From assembly GCA_934457415.1 (NCBI GenBank), contig CAKSHM010000002.1:62001-126000 (forward strand): 64,000 nucleotides of DNA, given 5' to 3'. This document shows positions 26,048 to 34,116 of this stretch, one piece after another (position 1 is the stretch's first letter; every line of letters starts with the position of its first letter). This stretch comes from an uncultured Eubacteriales bacterium (GTDB taxonomy: Bacteria; Bacillota; Clostridia; Oscillospirales; Acutalibacteraceae). Made by a program: the position numbers and the translations under genes. The notes under the pieces were generated by a model, which saw only the letters and a list, made by a program, of their open reading frames with translations, was not told the DNA's origin and ran no database searches.

Positions 26048-26242
26048 TTAAAATTCAATTTCAAAATCAAGGATTTTTATTCCGTTTTTTGAAATTTCAA
26101 CGGCTTTTCTGTCTTCGGAAAAGCCGATTTTTCTTCCTGCCGAATAAGCTTTCGATATACCGTAAAAGAAAATAAACAGGCATAAAGCGCAGATAAAGCT
26201 TAAGTAAAACGATTTAAAAAATAAACTTCCTTTTTTCTTCAT
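26048..26242 (-). CDS. Small membrane protein coupled to spoIIP
   Basis: 64 aa. A basic N-terminus is followed by one membrane span (about 11-34, SFYLSFICALCLFIFFYGISKAYS) and a short charged tail. The ATG overlaps the spoIIP stop (ATGA), which implies translational coupling. No family is recognised. Context suggests a role in engulfment or mother-cell membrane biology, but it could also be an accessory or a chance ORF retained downstream of spoIIP. Confidence 0.6.
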   Translation of the reverse strand: MKKKGSLFFKSFYLSFICALCLFIFFYGISKAYSAGRKIGFSEDRKAVEISKNGIKILDFEIEF

Positions 26243-27306
26243 AGCTTTAAAAGCAACTCGCTTAAGGCGTTTCCGAGCAGAGTCGCCGAGTATGAGACCT
26301 CCTCCAAAGAATTTGCGTCGGTTCCTATTTCTATTAACATAGAGCCTGTAGACAGGCTTTCGTTATAATTTCTTGACATCAGCGAAAGCGAGCGCGCAAG
26401 TGACGGATATTTACTTTCGAGCTTTTCTTGAAGCTTTAATGCAAGCTTTAAATTTTCCTGCCAGTTGGGGAAATTTGTCACGCTTCCGCTTTGCGAACCC
26501 ATAACAAGCATTATCTGCGCCGCTTTTTTGCCGCCGATTTCGGTTGTAAGCTTTACCTTTTCGTTAGCCGACGGAGTGATTGCGTCGCGGTGCATATCTA
26601 TGACGATTTTTATGCTCGGATATTTTTTAAGATAAGAAAGAATGGTTTTTGAAGCTCTTTTGTAGCTTTCGTTGTAAGACGGGTAATCGTGGGTTGTTTT
26701 GTCATGCAATGTGTTAATTCCTGCTTCGTTTAATTTTTGAGTTACGATATTTCCGAGAGCCACCATGTTTTTTGCCTCATCGGTAGTTCTTGATTTGTCG
26801 CTTGCGGTGTAAAAATCCCTGCTTTCGTCTAAAAACGATTCTGTAGTATGAGTGTGCATAATAAGCACCTGCGGCTCGCTTTTTTTATCGATTTTATAGC
26901 CGAGCTTTGCTTCATAAAGTGATTTTATGTCTACATCAAGTCCCGACGAGTTTTTGACATAAATGTTTTTATAAGAAGTCTTAGCGGTATAAGGCGAAAT
27001 AAATTTTTCGCTTACTGTTCCTATAGCCGCCTCTCTTGCCGCCGTAGGAACGGCATCGCTTTTGGATTCGGCTGTTGCTTGGGTTTTAGAGCTTTGAGTA
27101 TTGTCTGTTTCTTTCTTTTCTGCGGTATTTATGCTTGTAACAGTCACATCGGCGCTGTCGGAGTCCTGCTGCGCCGTTATATCAAGATTTAACGGCTTGT
27201 TTAAGACATTTACAAAGCTGTAGACCGTTAAAACCGCGCAGATTATAACGCTTAAGGAAAATCTAACTAAGGTTTTTCTGTCATTCAATTCATCGCTTCC
27301 TGTCAC
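26239..27306 (-). CDS. spoIIP: Stage II sporulation protein P
   Basis: 355 aa. An N-terminal membrane segment (about 15-35) anchors a periplasm-facing amidase/endopeptidase domain. Motifs are LIMHTHTTESF (H151/H153, E156), VIDMHRDA (H239) and MLIEIGTDANSLEE near 330. SpoIIP cleaves peptidoglycan at the septum in engulfment, as part of the DMP machine with SpoIID and SpoIIM, during sporulation. It is followed by a coupled small membrane protein and preceded by the gpr gene with a 41 bp gap, matching the common gpr-spoIIP order. Confidence 0.95.
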   Translation of the reverse strand: MTGSDELNDRKTLVRFSLSVIICAVLTVYSFVNVLNKPLNLDITAQQDSDSADVTVTSINTAEKKETDNTQSSKTQATAESKSDAVPTAAREAAIGTVSEKFISPYTAKTSYKNIYVKNSSGLDVDIKSLYEAKLGYKIDKKSEPQVLIMHTHTTESFLDESRDFYTASDKSRTTDEAKNMVALGNIVTQKLNEAGINTLHDKTTHDYPSYNESYKRASKTILSYLKKYPSIKIVIDMHRDAITPSANEKVKLTTEIGGKKAAQIMLVMGSQSGSVTNFPNWQENLKLALKLQEKLESKYPSLARSLSLMSRNYNESLSTGSMLIEIGTDANSLEEVSYSATLLGNALSELLLKL

Positions 27307-27347
27307 ACTAAATAATACTGTTAAATAATATGATTAAAAAAGCGTTT

Positions 27348-28103
27348 TTATTCGCAGCTTAATAAATCGGTATCAAGATTGTCAAGCAGCAATGAGTTTA
27401 TTGCCTCCGCTAAAATTTTTGCGGGTCTTTTAATCAGAATATCAATGTCGAGCGGAGTAACAGTTAAAGGAATTGAATTATTTTCTTTAAATTCAATAAC
27501 CGTAGGCATTCCGACGGCTATTACAGGCATTCCCACGGTTTTTTCGCTAAGCTCGTTTTTGTGAGAATTAACACCTGAGCCTGCGGTTATTCCGCAGTTT
27601 GAAAGCTGTAAAGTGCGGCAAAGTCTTTTTGAATTTCTTGCGACAAGGGAATCTATCGCCAAAATCAATTCGGGCTTGCAGATATTTACGGCGGCTTTTA
27701 TTTTATCAAAGCTTTCAAAGCCGGTTTTCCCTGCAACATCGGGAATAACCGAGTAAACGGCTTTTATTCCGTTTTTTTGCGCAAAGCTTTTAAGATGCCC
27801 CGTTACAGCCGTGCGCTTTACAGTTTCGGGTCCGAATGAATCGGAGGTTATATCGGGATTGCCGATTCCGCATATTAAAACCGTTTTAGCGTTTTTCGGA
27901 ACAAATCTTTCAAGCGCCGTTAAAAACGCTCTTTTCAGCTCGTTTTTATCAAGCTCGGCGTGGATTTCGGAAAAATCAATAAGAGCTGTGCTTTCGTTTT
28001 GGCTTAAATAATAATATGAATTGATTTTGCCGAATCTTTCAAGCTTTTCGGCTCTTTTTTTTGTTCCTGCCATTTCGTCAATTAAATCTGTTCTGTAGTT
28101 CAT
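27348..28103 (-). CDS. gpr: Germination protease GPR (peptidase A25)
   Basis: 251 aa from ATG 28103. An in-frame ATG 120 nt upstream lies before the prs terminator, so it is rejected. The N-terminal RTDLIDEMAG matches the GPR propeptide region; GNPDITSDSFGPETVKRTAVTGHLK, IPDVAGKTGFESF, LAIDSLVARNSKRLCRTLQLSNCGITAGSGV and GMPVIAVGMPTVIEF are the A25 hallmarks. GPR degrades small acid-soluble spore proteins during germination. It is clearly shorter than Bacillus GPR (about 370 aa), with the C-terminal extension missing. Confidence 0.9.
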   Translation of the reverse strand: MNYRTDLIDEMAGTKKRAEKLERFGKINSYYYLSQNESTALIDFSEIHAELDKNELKRAFLTALERFVPKNAKTVLICGIGNPDITSDSFGPETVKRTAVTGHLKSFAQKNGIKAVYSVIPDVAGKTGFESFDKIKAAVNICKPELILAIDSLVARNSKRLCRTLQLSNCGITAGSGVNSHKNELSEKTVGMPVIAVGMPTVIEFKENNSIPLTVTPLDIDILIKRPAKILAEAINSLLLDNLDTDLLSCE

Positions 28104-28129
28104 GAATTTATTATGCCCGAAAATACAAA

Positions 28130-28157
28130 AAATCCTCTGCTCTGGGCAAAGGATTTT
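28130..28157 (-). terminator. Terminator between prs and gpr
   Basis: AAATCCT (28130-28136) pairs with AGGATTT (28150-28156), with an extended stem inward. On the minus strand it is followed by TTTTTTGTATTTT, so it terminates the prs transcript before gpr. Confidence 0.75.
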
Positions 28158-28170
28158 TAACTGATATTTA

Positions 28171-29298
28171 TTATTTATTGTTGTACTGCGAAACAACCTT
28201 TTTGATTCTGTCAACAGGGTCAAGCAGACTGCTTATTGAATTATCATTGTTAAGAGTATCGATAAGAAGCGAGATATACTTTGCCATATTTACCGAGCAG
28301 TACCATTCTCTCTTTAAAAGCTCTTCAGGCTGATAGATCAGATTTGTTGTGAAAATCTTATCAATAAGCTTGTTTTCATAATACTCATCGAATTTATCAA
28401 GGCCGTTTACAAAAAGACCGAAGGTTGAGAATATGAAAATTCTGCCTGCACCCATTTCCTTAAGCTTTGCTGCGATATCAAGCATGGATTCGCCGGAGGA
28501 AATCATATCGTCAACAAGGATAAGGTCTTTGCCGGTTATATCGTTTCCCAAGAATTCATGCGCTTCTATCGGATTTCTGCCGTTGACAACAACCGAATAG
28601 TTCCTGCGCTTGTAGAACATTCCGAGTTCTAAGCCTAAAACTGAAGAATAATAAATACATCTTCCCATTCCGCCCTCATCGGGAGAAACTATCATAGTAT
28701 GGTCGCGGTCGAGCTTTATATCGTCGACATTCTTTAGAAGCGCCTTAATCATCTGATAAGTCGCCTGAACATTGTCAAACCCGTCAAGCGGAATTGCGTT
28801 GTTGACTCTCGGGTCATGCGCGTCAAATGTAATAATGTTCTTAACACCCATTGCAACAAGCTCCTGCAGAGCCATTGCGCAGTCCATTGATTCTCTTGCG
28901 GTCCTGCGGTGCTGTCTTCCCTCATAAAGCATCGGCATGATAACCGTAATTCTTCTTGCCTTGCCGCCGAAAGCCGCTATAACACGCTTTAAATCCTGAA
29001 AATGATCGTCGGGGCTCATAGGTACAGTCATTCCGTACATTTCGTAGGTTACATTGTAATTAAAACAGTCGCAGATAATAAATGCGTCAAGTCCTCTTGC
29101 CGTGTGATTTAAAACCGCTTTTGCTTCGCCTGTTCCGAATCTCGGGCAATTGGCTGTTACAACAAAGGTTTCGTCATCGGGAATATTTCTCCATTGCTTA
29201 AGATAATAGTCGACCTTTCCCGCAATATCCTCGCAGCCTCGCATACTGATTATGGCAAGGTCGCCGTAAGGGGTGTGTTTGAAATCTACATTTGACAT
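28171..29298 (-). CDS. prs: Ribose-phosphate pyrophosphokinase
   Basis: 375 aa from ATG 29298, where GGAG is 6 nt upstream; a start at 29310 would have no spacing to its Shine-Dalgarno. Motifs include the ATP flexible loop MLYEGRQHRRTARESMDC and the PRPP-binding LILVDDMISSGESMLDIAAKL. It is longer than the usual 310-320 aa bacterial enzyme; the extra length is in the N-terminus and around VSPDEGGMGRCIYY. It makes PRPP from ribose 5-phosphate and ATP for nucleotide, His and Trp synthesis. A terminator follows directly. Confidence 0.93.
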   Translation of the reverse strand: MSNVDFKHTPYGDLAIISMRGCEDIAGKVDYYLKQWRNIPDDETFVVTANCPRFGTGEAKAVLNHTARGLDAFIICDCFNYNVTYEMYGMTVPMSPDDHFQDLKRVIAAFGGKARRITVIMPMLYEGRQHRRTARESMDCAMALQELVAMGVKNIITFDAHDPRVNNAIPLDGFDNVQATYQMIKALLKNVDDIKLDRDHTMIVSPDEGGMGRCIYYSSVLGLELGMFYKRRNYSVVVNGRNPIEAHEFLGNDITGKDLILVDDMISSGESMLDIAAKLKEMGAGRIFIFSTFGLFVNGLDKFDEYYENKLIDKIFTTNLIYQPEELLKREWYCSVNMAKYISLLIDTLNNDNSISSLLDPVDRIKKVVSQYNNK

Positions 29299-29439
29299 AA
29301 AAAACTCCATTCCTCCGTTTTCGGTGTAAAGAATTACCGTTCACCGAGCGTTAATGTTTTCCGAATCTATTGTAACACATTTTTTTCTACATAAAAAGAC
29401 CTTTTTTAATAAAAAATCAATTATTTTGCAAAAAACCGA

Positions 29440-29468
29440 TTGAACACACCCGATAATTTTGATATAAT
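29440..29468 (+). promoter_or_regulatory. Promoter of thyX-tmk
   Basis: TTGAAC (29440-29445) and TATAAT (29463-29468), 17 bp apart, 32 bp before thyX. No riboswitch fold is visible in the 190 bp between the divergent genes. Confidence 0.7.
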
Positions 29469-29499
29469 AATTCAGTAAAATATTTTTGGAGTTGTTTTT

Positions 29500-30273
29500 A
29501 TGTCGAAAGTTTTCCTTTTAGCTTATACGCCAAACCCCGTAAAAACCGTCGCATGCGCGGCAAAGCTTTGCTACAGTCCGTCAGATATTGCGGCCTTAAA
29601 CGAGGGACTTACCGAGGAAAAGGCTAAATCCTTTGTTGAAATGCTTTCAAATCTCGGACATGAAAGCCCTATAGAGCATGTCAGCTTCACTTTCGGCATT
29701 GAGGGTGTTTCGCGTGCGTTCCTCGCTCAGATAACAAGGCACAGAATTGCCTCTTATTCGGTTAAAAGCCAGAGATATGTAAGCGAGGGCCATTTTGAAT
29801 TTGTAACTCCGCCTGAAATTGCAGGCGATCAAAAGGCGCTTGAAATTTTTAATAAATCCATGGCGGACGCACAAAGGGCTTATGATTCTATTGCCGAGAT
29901 TTTAACCGCAAAGCACAGAGAAGAGCTTTTAAAAGAGGGAAACGATGAAAAGACAGCCGCCCGTATGGCTTCAAAAAAGGCCATTGAGGACGCAAGGTTT
30001 GTCCTGCCTAACGCATGCGAGACTAAAATGGTCGTTACCATGAACGCAAGGTCGCTTCTTAATTTCTTCCGCCACCGCTGCTGCAGCCGCGCTCAGTGGG
30101 AGATAAGAGATGTTGCAAATCAGATGCTGAGCCTTGTTTATAAGGTCGCTCCGGAGCTTTTCGAAAAAGCAGGCCCCGGCTGTATCAACGGCAGATGTCC
30201 GGAAGGCAAAATGTCCTGCGGAAAAGCAGAAGAAATGAAAGAATTCTATAAAGAGCTGAAGAATAATGGGTAA
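29500..30273 (+). CDS. thyX: FAD-dependent thymidylate synthase
   Basis: 257 aa. The diagnostic ThyX motif RHRX7S is seen at R80-H81-R82 with S90 and R92 ([15 protein letters not shown]). Further blocks ([31 protein letters not shown]) match the family. It makes dTMP from dUMP using FAD and methylene-THF. The protein is used in place of ThyA; none is visible in the window. Its stop region overlaps tmk by 8 bp, so dTMP synthesis and its phosphorylation are encoded together. Confidence 0.96.
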   Translation: MSKVFLLAYTPNPVKTVACAAKLCYSPSDIAALNEGLTEEKAKSFVEMLSNLGHESPIEHVSFTFGIEGVSRAFLAQITRHRIASYSVKSQRYVSEGHFEFVTPPEIAGDQKALEIFNKSMADAQRAYDSIAEILTAKHREELLKEGNDEKTAARMASKKAIEDARFVLPNACETKMVVTMNARSLLNFFRHRCCSRAQWEIRDVANQMLSLVYKVAPELFEKAGPGCINGRCPEGKMSCGKAEEMKEFYKELKNNG

Positions 30274-30928
30274 ACTTATCGTAATAGAAGGACTTGACGG
30301 CAGCGGAAAATCGACACAGCTTGAGCTTCTGCCGAAGAATTTAAAAGAAAAGGGAATTGACTGCAAAACAGTATCCTTTCCCGATTATGCAAGCGATTCA
30401 AGCGCACTTGTCAAGATGTATCTTTCGGGAAAATTCGGAACAGAGCCCGAAAGCGTGAACGCATATGCGGCGTCTCTTTTCTATACGGTTGACAGATACG
30501 CATCATATAAAACTTCTTGGGGCGGATTTTATGAAAAAGGCGGAACAGTAGTTTCTGGCAGATACACAACCTCAAATGCCGTCCATCAAACAGCAAAGCT
30601 TGATAAATCCCAATGGGCAGATTATTTAAACTGGCTTTATGACCTTGAATATAATAAAATAGGAATTCCTAAGCCCGATATCGTGATTTTTCTCGATATG
30701 CCGATAGAGGTTTCACAGAAGCTTATGACCGGAAGATACAAAGGCGACGAAACAAAGAAAGATATTCATGAGTCGGATATAAAGTATCTTGAAAACTGCA
30801 GAAAAGCTGCCGGCTTTGTTGCGCGCCATTCGGGCTGGGAAATTATTAACTGTGCCGAAAACAATGAGCCGAGAAGTGTTGAGAGCATAGCGAAGGATAT
30901 TTTAGATGCCGTTCTTTCGGTTTTATAA
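30266..30928 (+). CDS. tmk: dTMP kinase
   Basis: 220 aa. The P-loop is [10 protein letters not shown] (8-17); PFPDYA-type segment [21 protein letters not shown] and the lid region [19 protein letters not shown] are characteristic. It phosphorylates dTMP to dTDP for DNA synthesis. It overlaps the upstream thyX gene, a direct pathway partner, by 8 bp. The next gene starts 13 nt later with its own RBS. Confidence 0.95.
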   Translation: MGKLIVIEGLDGSGKSTQLELLPKNLKEKGIDCKTVSFPDYASDSSALVKMYLSGKFGTEPESVNAYAASLFYTVDRYASYKTSWGGFYEKGGTVVSGRYTTSNAVHQTAKLDKSQWADYLNWLYDLEYNKIGIPKPDIVIFLDMPIEVSQKLMTGRYKGDETKKDIHESDIKYLENCRKAAGFVARHSGWEIINCAENNEPRSVESIAKDILDAVLSVL

Positions 30929-30941
30929 TGAGGTGAATTTT

Positions 30942-31514
30942 ATGGTTGCTTTTTTGTTGGCAGAGGGCTTTGAAGAGACAGAGGCAATAGTTCCTATAGA
31001 TATTTTAAAAAGAGCAGGATTTGATGTTAAAACCGTAAGCATTTCAGAGGGTTTGTTTGTCTCCGGCAGTCACGGCATAACGGTTAAATGTGATAAACTT
31101 AGCAAGGAGCTTGATTTTTCAGAGCTTGAGGCAGTTGTGCTTCCTGGCGGAATGCCGGGAACGTTAAATCTCGATAAGTCGCAATTTACCGATAAGATTT
31201 TGTCATTCGCCGTTTCAAATAATCTTGTTGTCGGCGCTATTTGCGCCGCTCCTTCGGTGCTTGGCAAAAGGGGATATTTAAAAGGTAAAAAAGCAGTCTG
31301 CTTTACAGGTTATGAAAAAGAACTTATGGGCGCGGAGGTTTTAAACCGCCCTGCTGTCAGAGACGGAAAATTTGTAACCGCATGGGGAGCAGGAGGAGCT
31401 TTTGAATTCGGTTTTGAGCTTATAAACGCATTGAAGAACGAAAACGAAGCCTTTAAAAATACATCCGCGGCAATGCGGTATAAAACAGGGGATGATTTTT
31501 ATGCAGGAAAATGA
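30942..31514 (+). CDS. DJ-1/PfpI-family protein (YajL-like)
   Basis: 190 aa from ATG 30942, preceded by GAGGTG; an upstream in-frame ATG (30906) would overlap tmk and lacks an RBS. The nucleophile elbow VGAICAAPSVLGK gives C101, and E14/E11 in AEGFEETEAI supplies the conserved acid. YajL/DJ-1 proteins are chaperone, deglycase or stress proteins; the exact activity is debated. It overlaps mltG by 14 bp. Substrate not evident. Confidence 0.9.
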   Translation: MVAFLLAEGFEETEAIVPIDILKRAGFDVKTVSISEGLFVSGSHGITVKCDKLSKELDFSELEAVVLPGGMPGTLNLDKSQFTDKILSFAVSNNLVVGAICAAPSVLGKRGYLKGKKAVCFTGYEKELMGAEVLNRPAVRDGKFVTAWGAGGAFEFGFELINALKNENEAFKNTSAAMRYKTGDDFYAGK

Positions 31515-32595
31515 AAATCTTGATTTTCTGACCGATGATTCAAGCTACAGTAAAAAAATTACAAAAAGAAAAAGCAAGAAAACCGTTATCTTAATAATTG
31601 TTGCGGTTTTGGTGCTTATTGCTGCCGGACTTTCGGGATTTGCCGCCGCTGATATCAAGGGAGCAGGTTTCGGCAGAGGAAAAGAAACCGAAATGACGGT
31701 AAAGCAGGGCTCTTCTTCGGCGGCAATAGCTTCTGAGCTTAAAAAGACAGGCGCAGTTAAAAGCACTTTTCTTTTCAGGGTTTATACTCGCTTGAAGGGC
31801 TATGATTCAAAATTTAATTACGGAACCTTTAAATTTAAGACCGATATCGGATTTGAAAAAATCTCGCAGATGCTTATAAACGGCGGCGAAAAGGTTTCCG
31901 CCGTTTCGGTAAAAATCCCCGAAGGAGCAACGGTCGATGAAATCGCCGGCATTCTTGAGAAAAAAGGCGTCTGCAAGAAAGAGGACTTTATAAATGAAGT
32001 TCAAAGCGGTCGGTTTGATTATGATTTTGTTAATTCAATTCCTACTGATAAGGTTCATTACAGATTAGAGGGCTATTTATTCCCTGATACTTACTCTTTT
32101 TATAATGACCCGTCAAAAGACTGTGCGCATCTTGCGGTTGAAAAAATGCTTTCAAATCTAAAGTCAAAGCTGTCTGACGATATTTTAAATAAAATTTCCG
32201 CAGGCAAATATAATCTTCATCAGGTTATGACCATGGCATCAATCGTTGAGCTTGAGTCCGGCGGAGTTTATGATGAATCCTGCAATGTTGCGGCGGTTTT
32301 CTATAACAGGCTTGAGAGCAGTAAATTTACAACTCTCGGTTCTTCTCCCACAAGAAAGTATCCTTACGGGGACGGCGCTTATAATACCTACACCGCTAAG
32401 GGTCTGCCCCCCGGACCTCTTTGTTCTCCTAGCATCAGTTCTATAAAAGCGGCTGTAAATCCCACACAGAATTTCGATTATTATTATTTCGTTACAGATA
32501 AAAGCATGAAATTTTATTACAGGAAAACTTTAGCGGAGCATAATGCCATTATTGCTAAGCTGAAAGCGGAAAACAACTGGATATATGAAGACTGA
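31501..32595 (+). CDS. mltG: Endolytic murein transglycosylase MltG (YceG-like)
   Basis: 364 aa from ATG 31501. A basic cytosolic N-terminus and one membrane span (about 28-50) precede the LysM-like and YceG domains. The catalytic Glu is E250 in MASIVELESGG; FYNRLE and the proximal YPYGDGAYNTYTAKGLPPGPL region are family hallmarks. MltG cleaves nascent glycan strands and terminates their growth. The gene overlaps the DJ-1 gene by 14 bp and the U32 gene by 11 bp, so these three are translated together. Confidence 0.95.
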   Translation: MQENENLDFLTDDSSYSKKITKRKSKKTVILIIVAVLVLIAAGLSGFAAADIKGAGFGRGKETEMTVKQGSSSAAIASELKKTGAVKSTFLFRVYTRLKGYDSKFNYGTFKFKTDIGFEKISQMLINGGEKVSAVSVKIPEGATVDEIAGILEKKGVCKKEDFINEVQSGRFDYDFVNSIPTDKVHYRLEGYLFPDTYSFYNDPSKDCAHLAVEKMLSNLKSKLSDDILNKISAGKYNLHQVMTMASIVELESGGVYDESCNVAAVFYNRLESSKFTTLGSSPTRKYPYGDGAYNTYTAKGLPPGPLCSPSISSIKAAVNPTQNFDYYYFVTDKSMKFYYRKTLAEHNAIIAKLKAENNWIYED

Positions 32596-33811
32596 GATTA
32601 AAATACCCGAGCTTTTATGCCCTGCGGGCGACCTTATAAGGCTTAAAACCGCTGTCGATTTCGGGGCAGATGCCGTTTATTTTTCGGGCAAGGAATTCGG
32701 AATGAGAACCGCCTCTTCTAATTTTTCTTATGATGAGATCAAAGAGGGAATAGACTATGCCCATAAATCCGGCAAAAAAGTTAATGTTACCTGCAATACA
32801 ATTCCTCATGAGGACGAATTAAAAAGGCTGCCCGAATTCTTAACATTGTTAAATGACCTTGGGGCGGACGCAATTATTGCTTCGGATTTAGGAACAATGG
32901 GACTTATAAAAAAATATGCGCCCTCCTGCGAGCTGCATGCTTCGGTGCAGTCTGGAACATGCAATAGCGAGACAGCAAAGGCGCTTTATGATTTCGGCGC
33001 AAAAAGAATAGTTCTTGCGCGCGAGCTTTCATTTGATGAAATTGAAAGAATAAGAGAGTCCGTTCCGGAAACGTTGGAGTTGGAATGCTTTGTACATGGA
33101 GCGATGTGCGTTTCGTTTTCGGCGAGATGTCTGCTTTCAAGCTATATGACAGGGCGCGACGCAAACCGCGGAGACTGCGCTCAGCCGTGCCGCTGGAGTT
33201 ACGCTTTAATGGAAGAAAAAAGGCCGGGACAGTATTTTGACATAACCGAGGATAAAAAAGGCACATATATTTTAAATGCAAATGATATGTGCATGATAAA
33301 ATATCTTGACAGATTTTCAAAAATCGGAATCGACTGTATAAAAATTGAGGGAAGAGCCAAATCGGAATATTATGTCGCCGTCACCGCAAACGCCTACCGC
33401 GGCGCGCTTGACAGCTTAAAAGCAGGGAATGTCTGCTGGGCTCCGCCGGAATGGACCGTAAGCGAGCTTGACACCATTAGCCATAGAGCTTATTCAACAG
33501 GCTTTTATTTAGGAAAGCCTGAGAATTCGCAGACCTATAAGGATGCCGGTTATATAAGAAATTATGCCGTTGCGGCTTTTGTGACAGGCTATGAAAACGG
33601 CTGCGTAACAGCGGTTTTAAAAAACAAATTTTTAAAAGGTGATGAGCTTGAGTGCTTAGAGGCCGGCTCTGCTCCGTTTAAGGTTTCGACCGATAGTCTG
33701 ATGAACGAAACCGGCGAACCGATTGACAGCGCGCCTCATCCGATGATGGTTTTAAAAATTCCTTTTGAAAGAGAAATTAAGGCAGGCTCAATGCTCAGAA
33801 TTAAAATTTAA
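32585..33811 (+). CDS. Peptidase U32-family protein (tRNA/rRNA hydroxylation type)
   Basis: 408 aa TIM-barrel protein. The N-terminus [24 protein letters not shown] and the central cysteine-rich block [36 protein letters not shown] (near 165-205) are the U32 signature; the Cys residues probably bind an iron-sulfur cluster. Family members RlhA and TrhP hydroxylate 23S rRNA C2501 or tRNA U34; the older collagenase label is doubtful. In Firmicutes the gene often sits near mltG, as here. RNA modification is the favoured role, by family only. Confidence 0.9.
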   Translation: [408 protein letters not shown]

Positions 33812-33861
33812 TAAGATAAGATTAAAGTCTAATCTGTGATAAACTGTAAATCAGTTTATGT

Positions 33862-33890
33862 TGCGGCATTTATGCCGCATTTTGTTTTTT
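33862..33890 (+). terminator. Terminator after the U32 gene
   Basis: TGCGGCA (33862-33868) pairs with TGCCGCA (33873-33879), loop TTTA, then TTTTGTTTTTT. Direction plus. Confidence 0.8.
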
Positions 33891-34036
33891 CGGCGACATG
33901 TGCGGCGGAAAAATACATTGCAAGCGAAAAACCGCTGAATTAAAAGGTTTTTCAAGAACACTGGGGTGGAGTACTCACGGGGATAGAGTGTAGTCCGAAA
34001 ATCTTCGATTTTAGAGCGAACGGCATTCCCGTCCAA
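33891..34036. other. Structured spacer of unknown function between two hairpins
   Basis: About 146 nt without an ORF between the terminator at 33862-33890 and the hairpin at 34037-34063. It contains AAAATC-TTC-GATTTT (33998-34012) and an imperfect GGA-TAC-CTC hairpin near 33966-33997. A weak promoter-like TTGCAA lies at 33918 but no good -10 is seen. It may be a leader of the PBP gene, a decayed repeat or a small RNA. Confidence 0.35.
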
Positions 34037-34068
34037 GAGCGTGTCGACTTTTTCGACACGCTCGGTTT
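34037..34068 (+). repeat. 11 bp hairpin, related to 60013-60034
   Basis: GAGCGTGTCGA (34037-34047) pairs perfectly with TCGACACGCTC (34053-34063). The tail GGTTTAAATCC is too poor in T to be a good terminator. A similar, less perfect sequence lies in opposite orientation after mazF at 60013-60034, so this is probably a dispersed hairpin repeat that might also terminate weakly. Confidence 0.5.
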
Positions 34069-34116
34069 AAATCCTTTTCTTCCGTCAATAATAAGACGGT
34101 AGGGAGGGCTTTTTTT

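Noticed and set aside
28104..28223. A longer GPR reading frame starting 40 codons upstream
   Set aside because: It would begin before the prs terminator hairpin and has no ribosome site; the GPR N-terminal motif RTDLIDEM starts at the chosen ATG.
29311..29499. T-box or riboswitch between prs and thyX
   Set aside because: No specifier-loop, antiterminator or known aptamer pattern; only two promoters are seen.
30906..30941. An earlier start for the DJ-1 protein
   Set aside because: It overlaps tmk and has no RBS; GAGGTG precedes the ATG at 30942.
33891..34036. c-di-GMP or other known riboswitch upstream of the PBP
   Set aside because: Hairpins are present but no conserved core of a known riboswitch.
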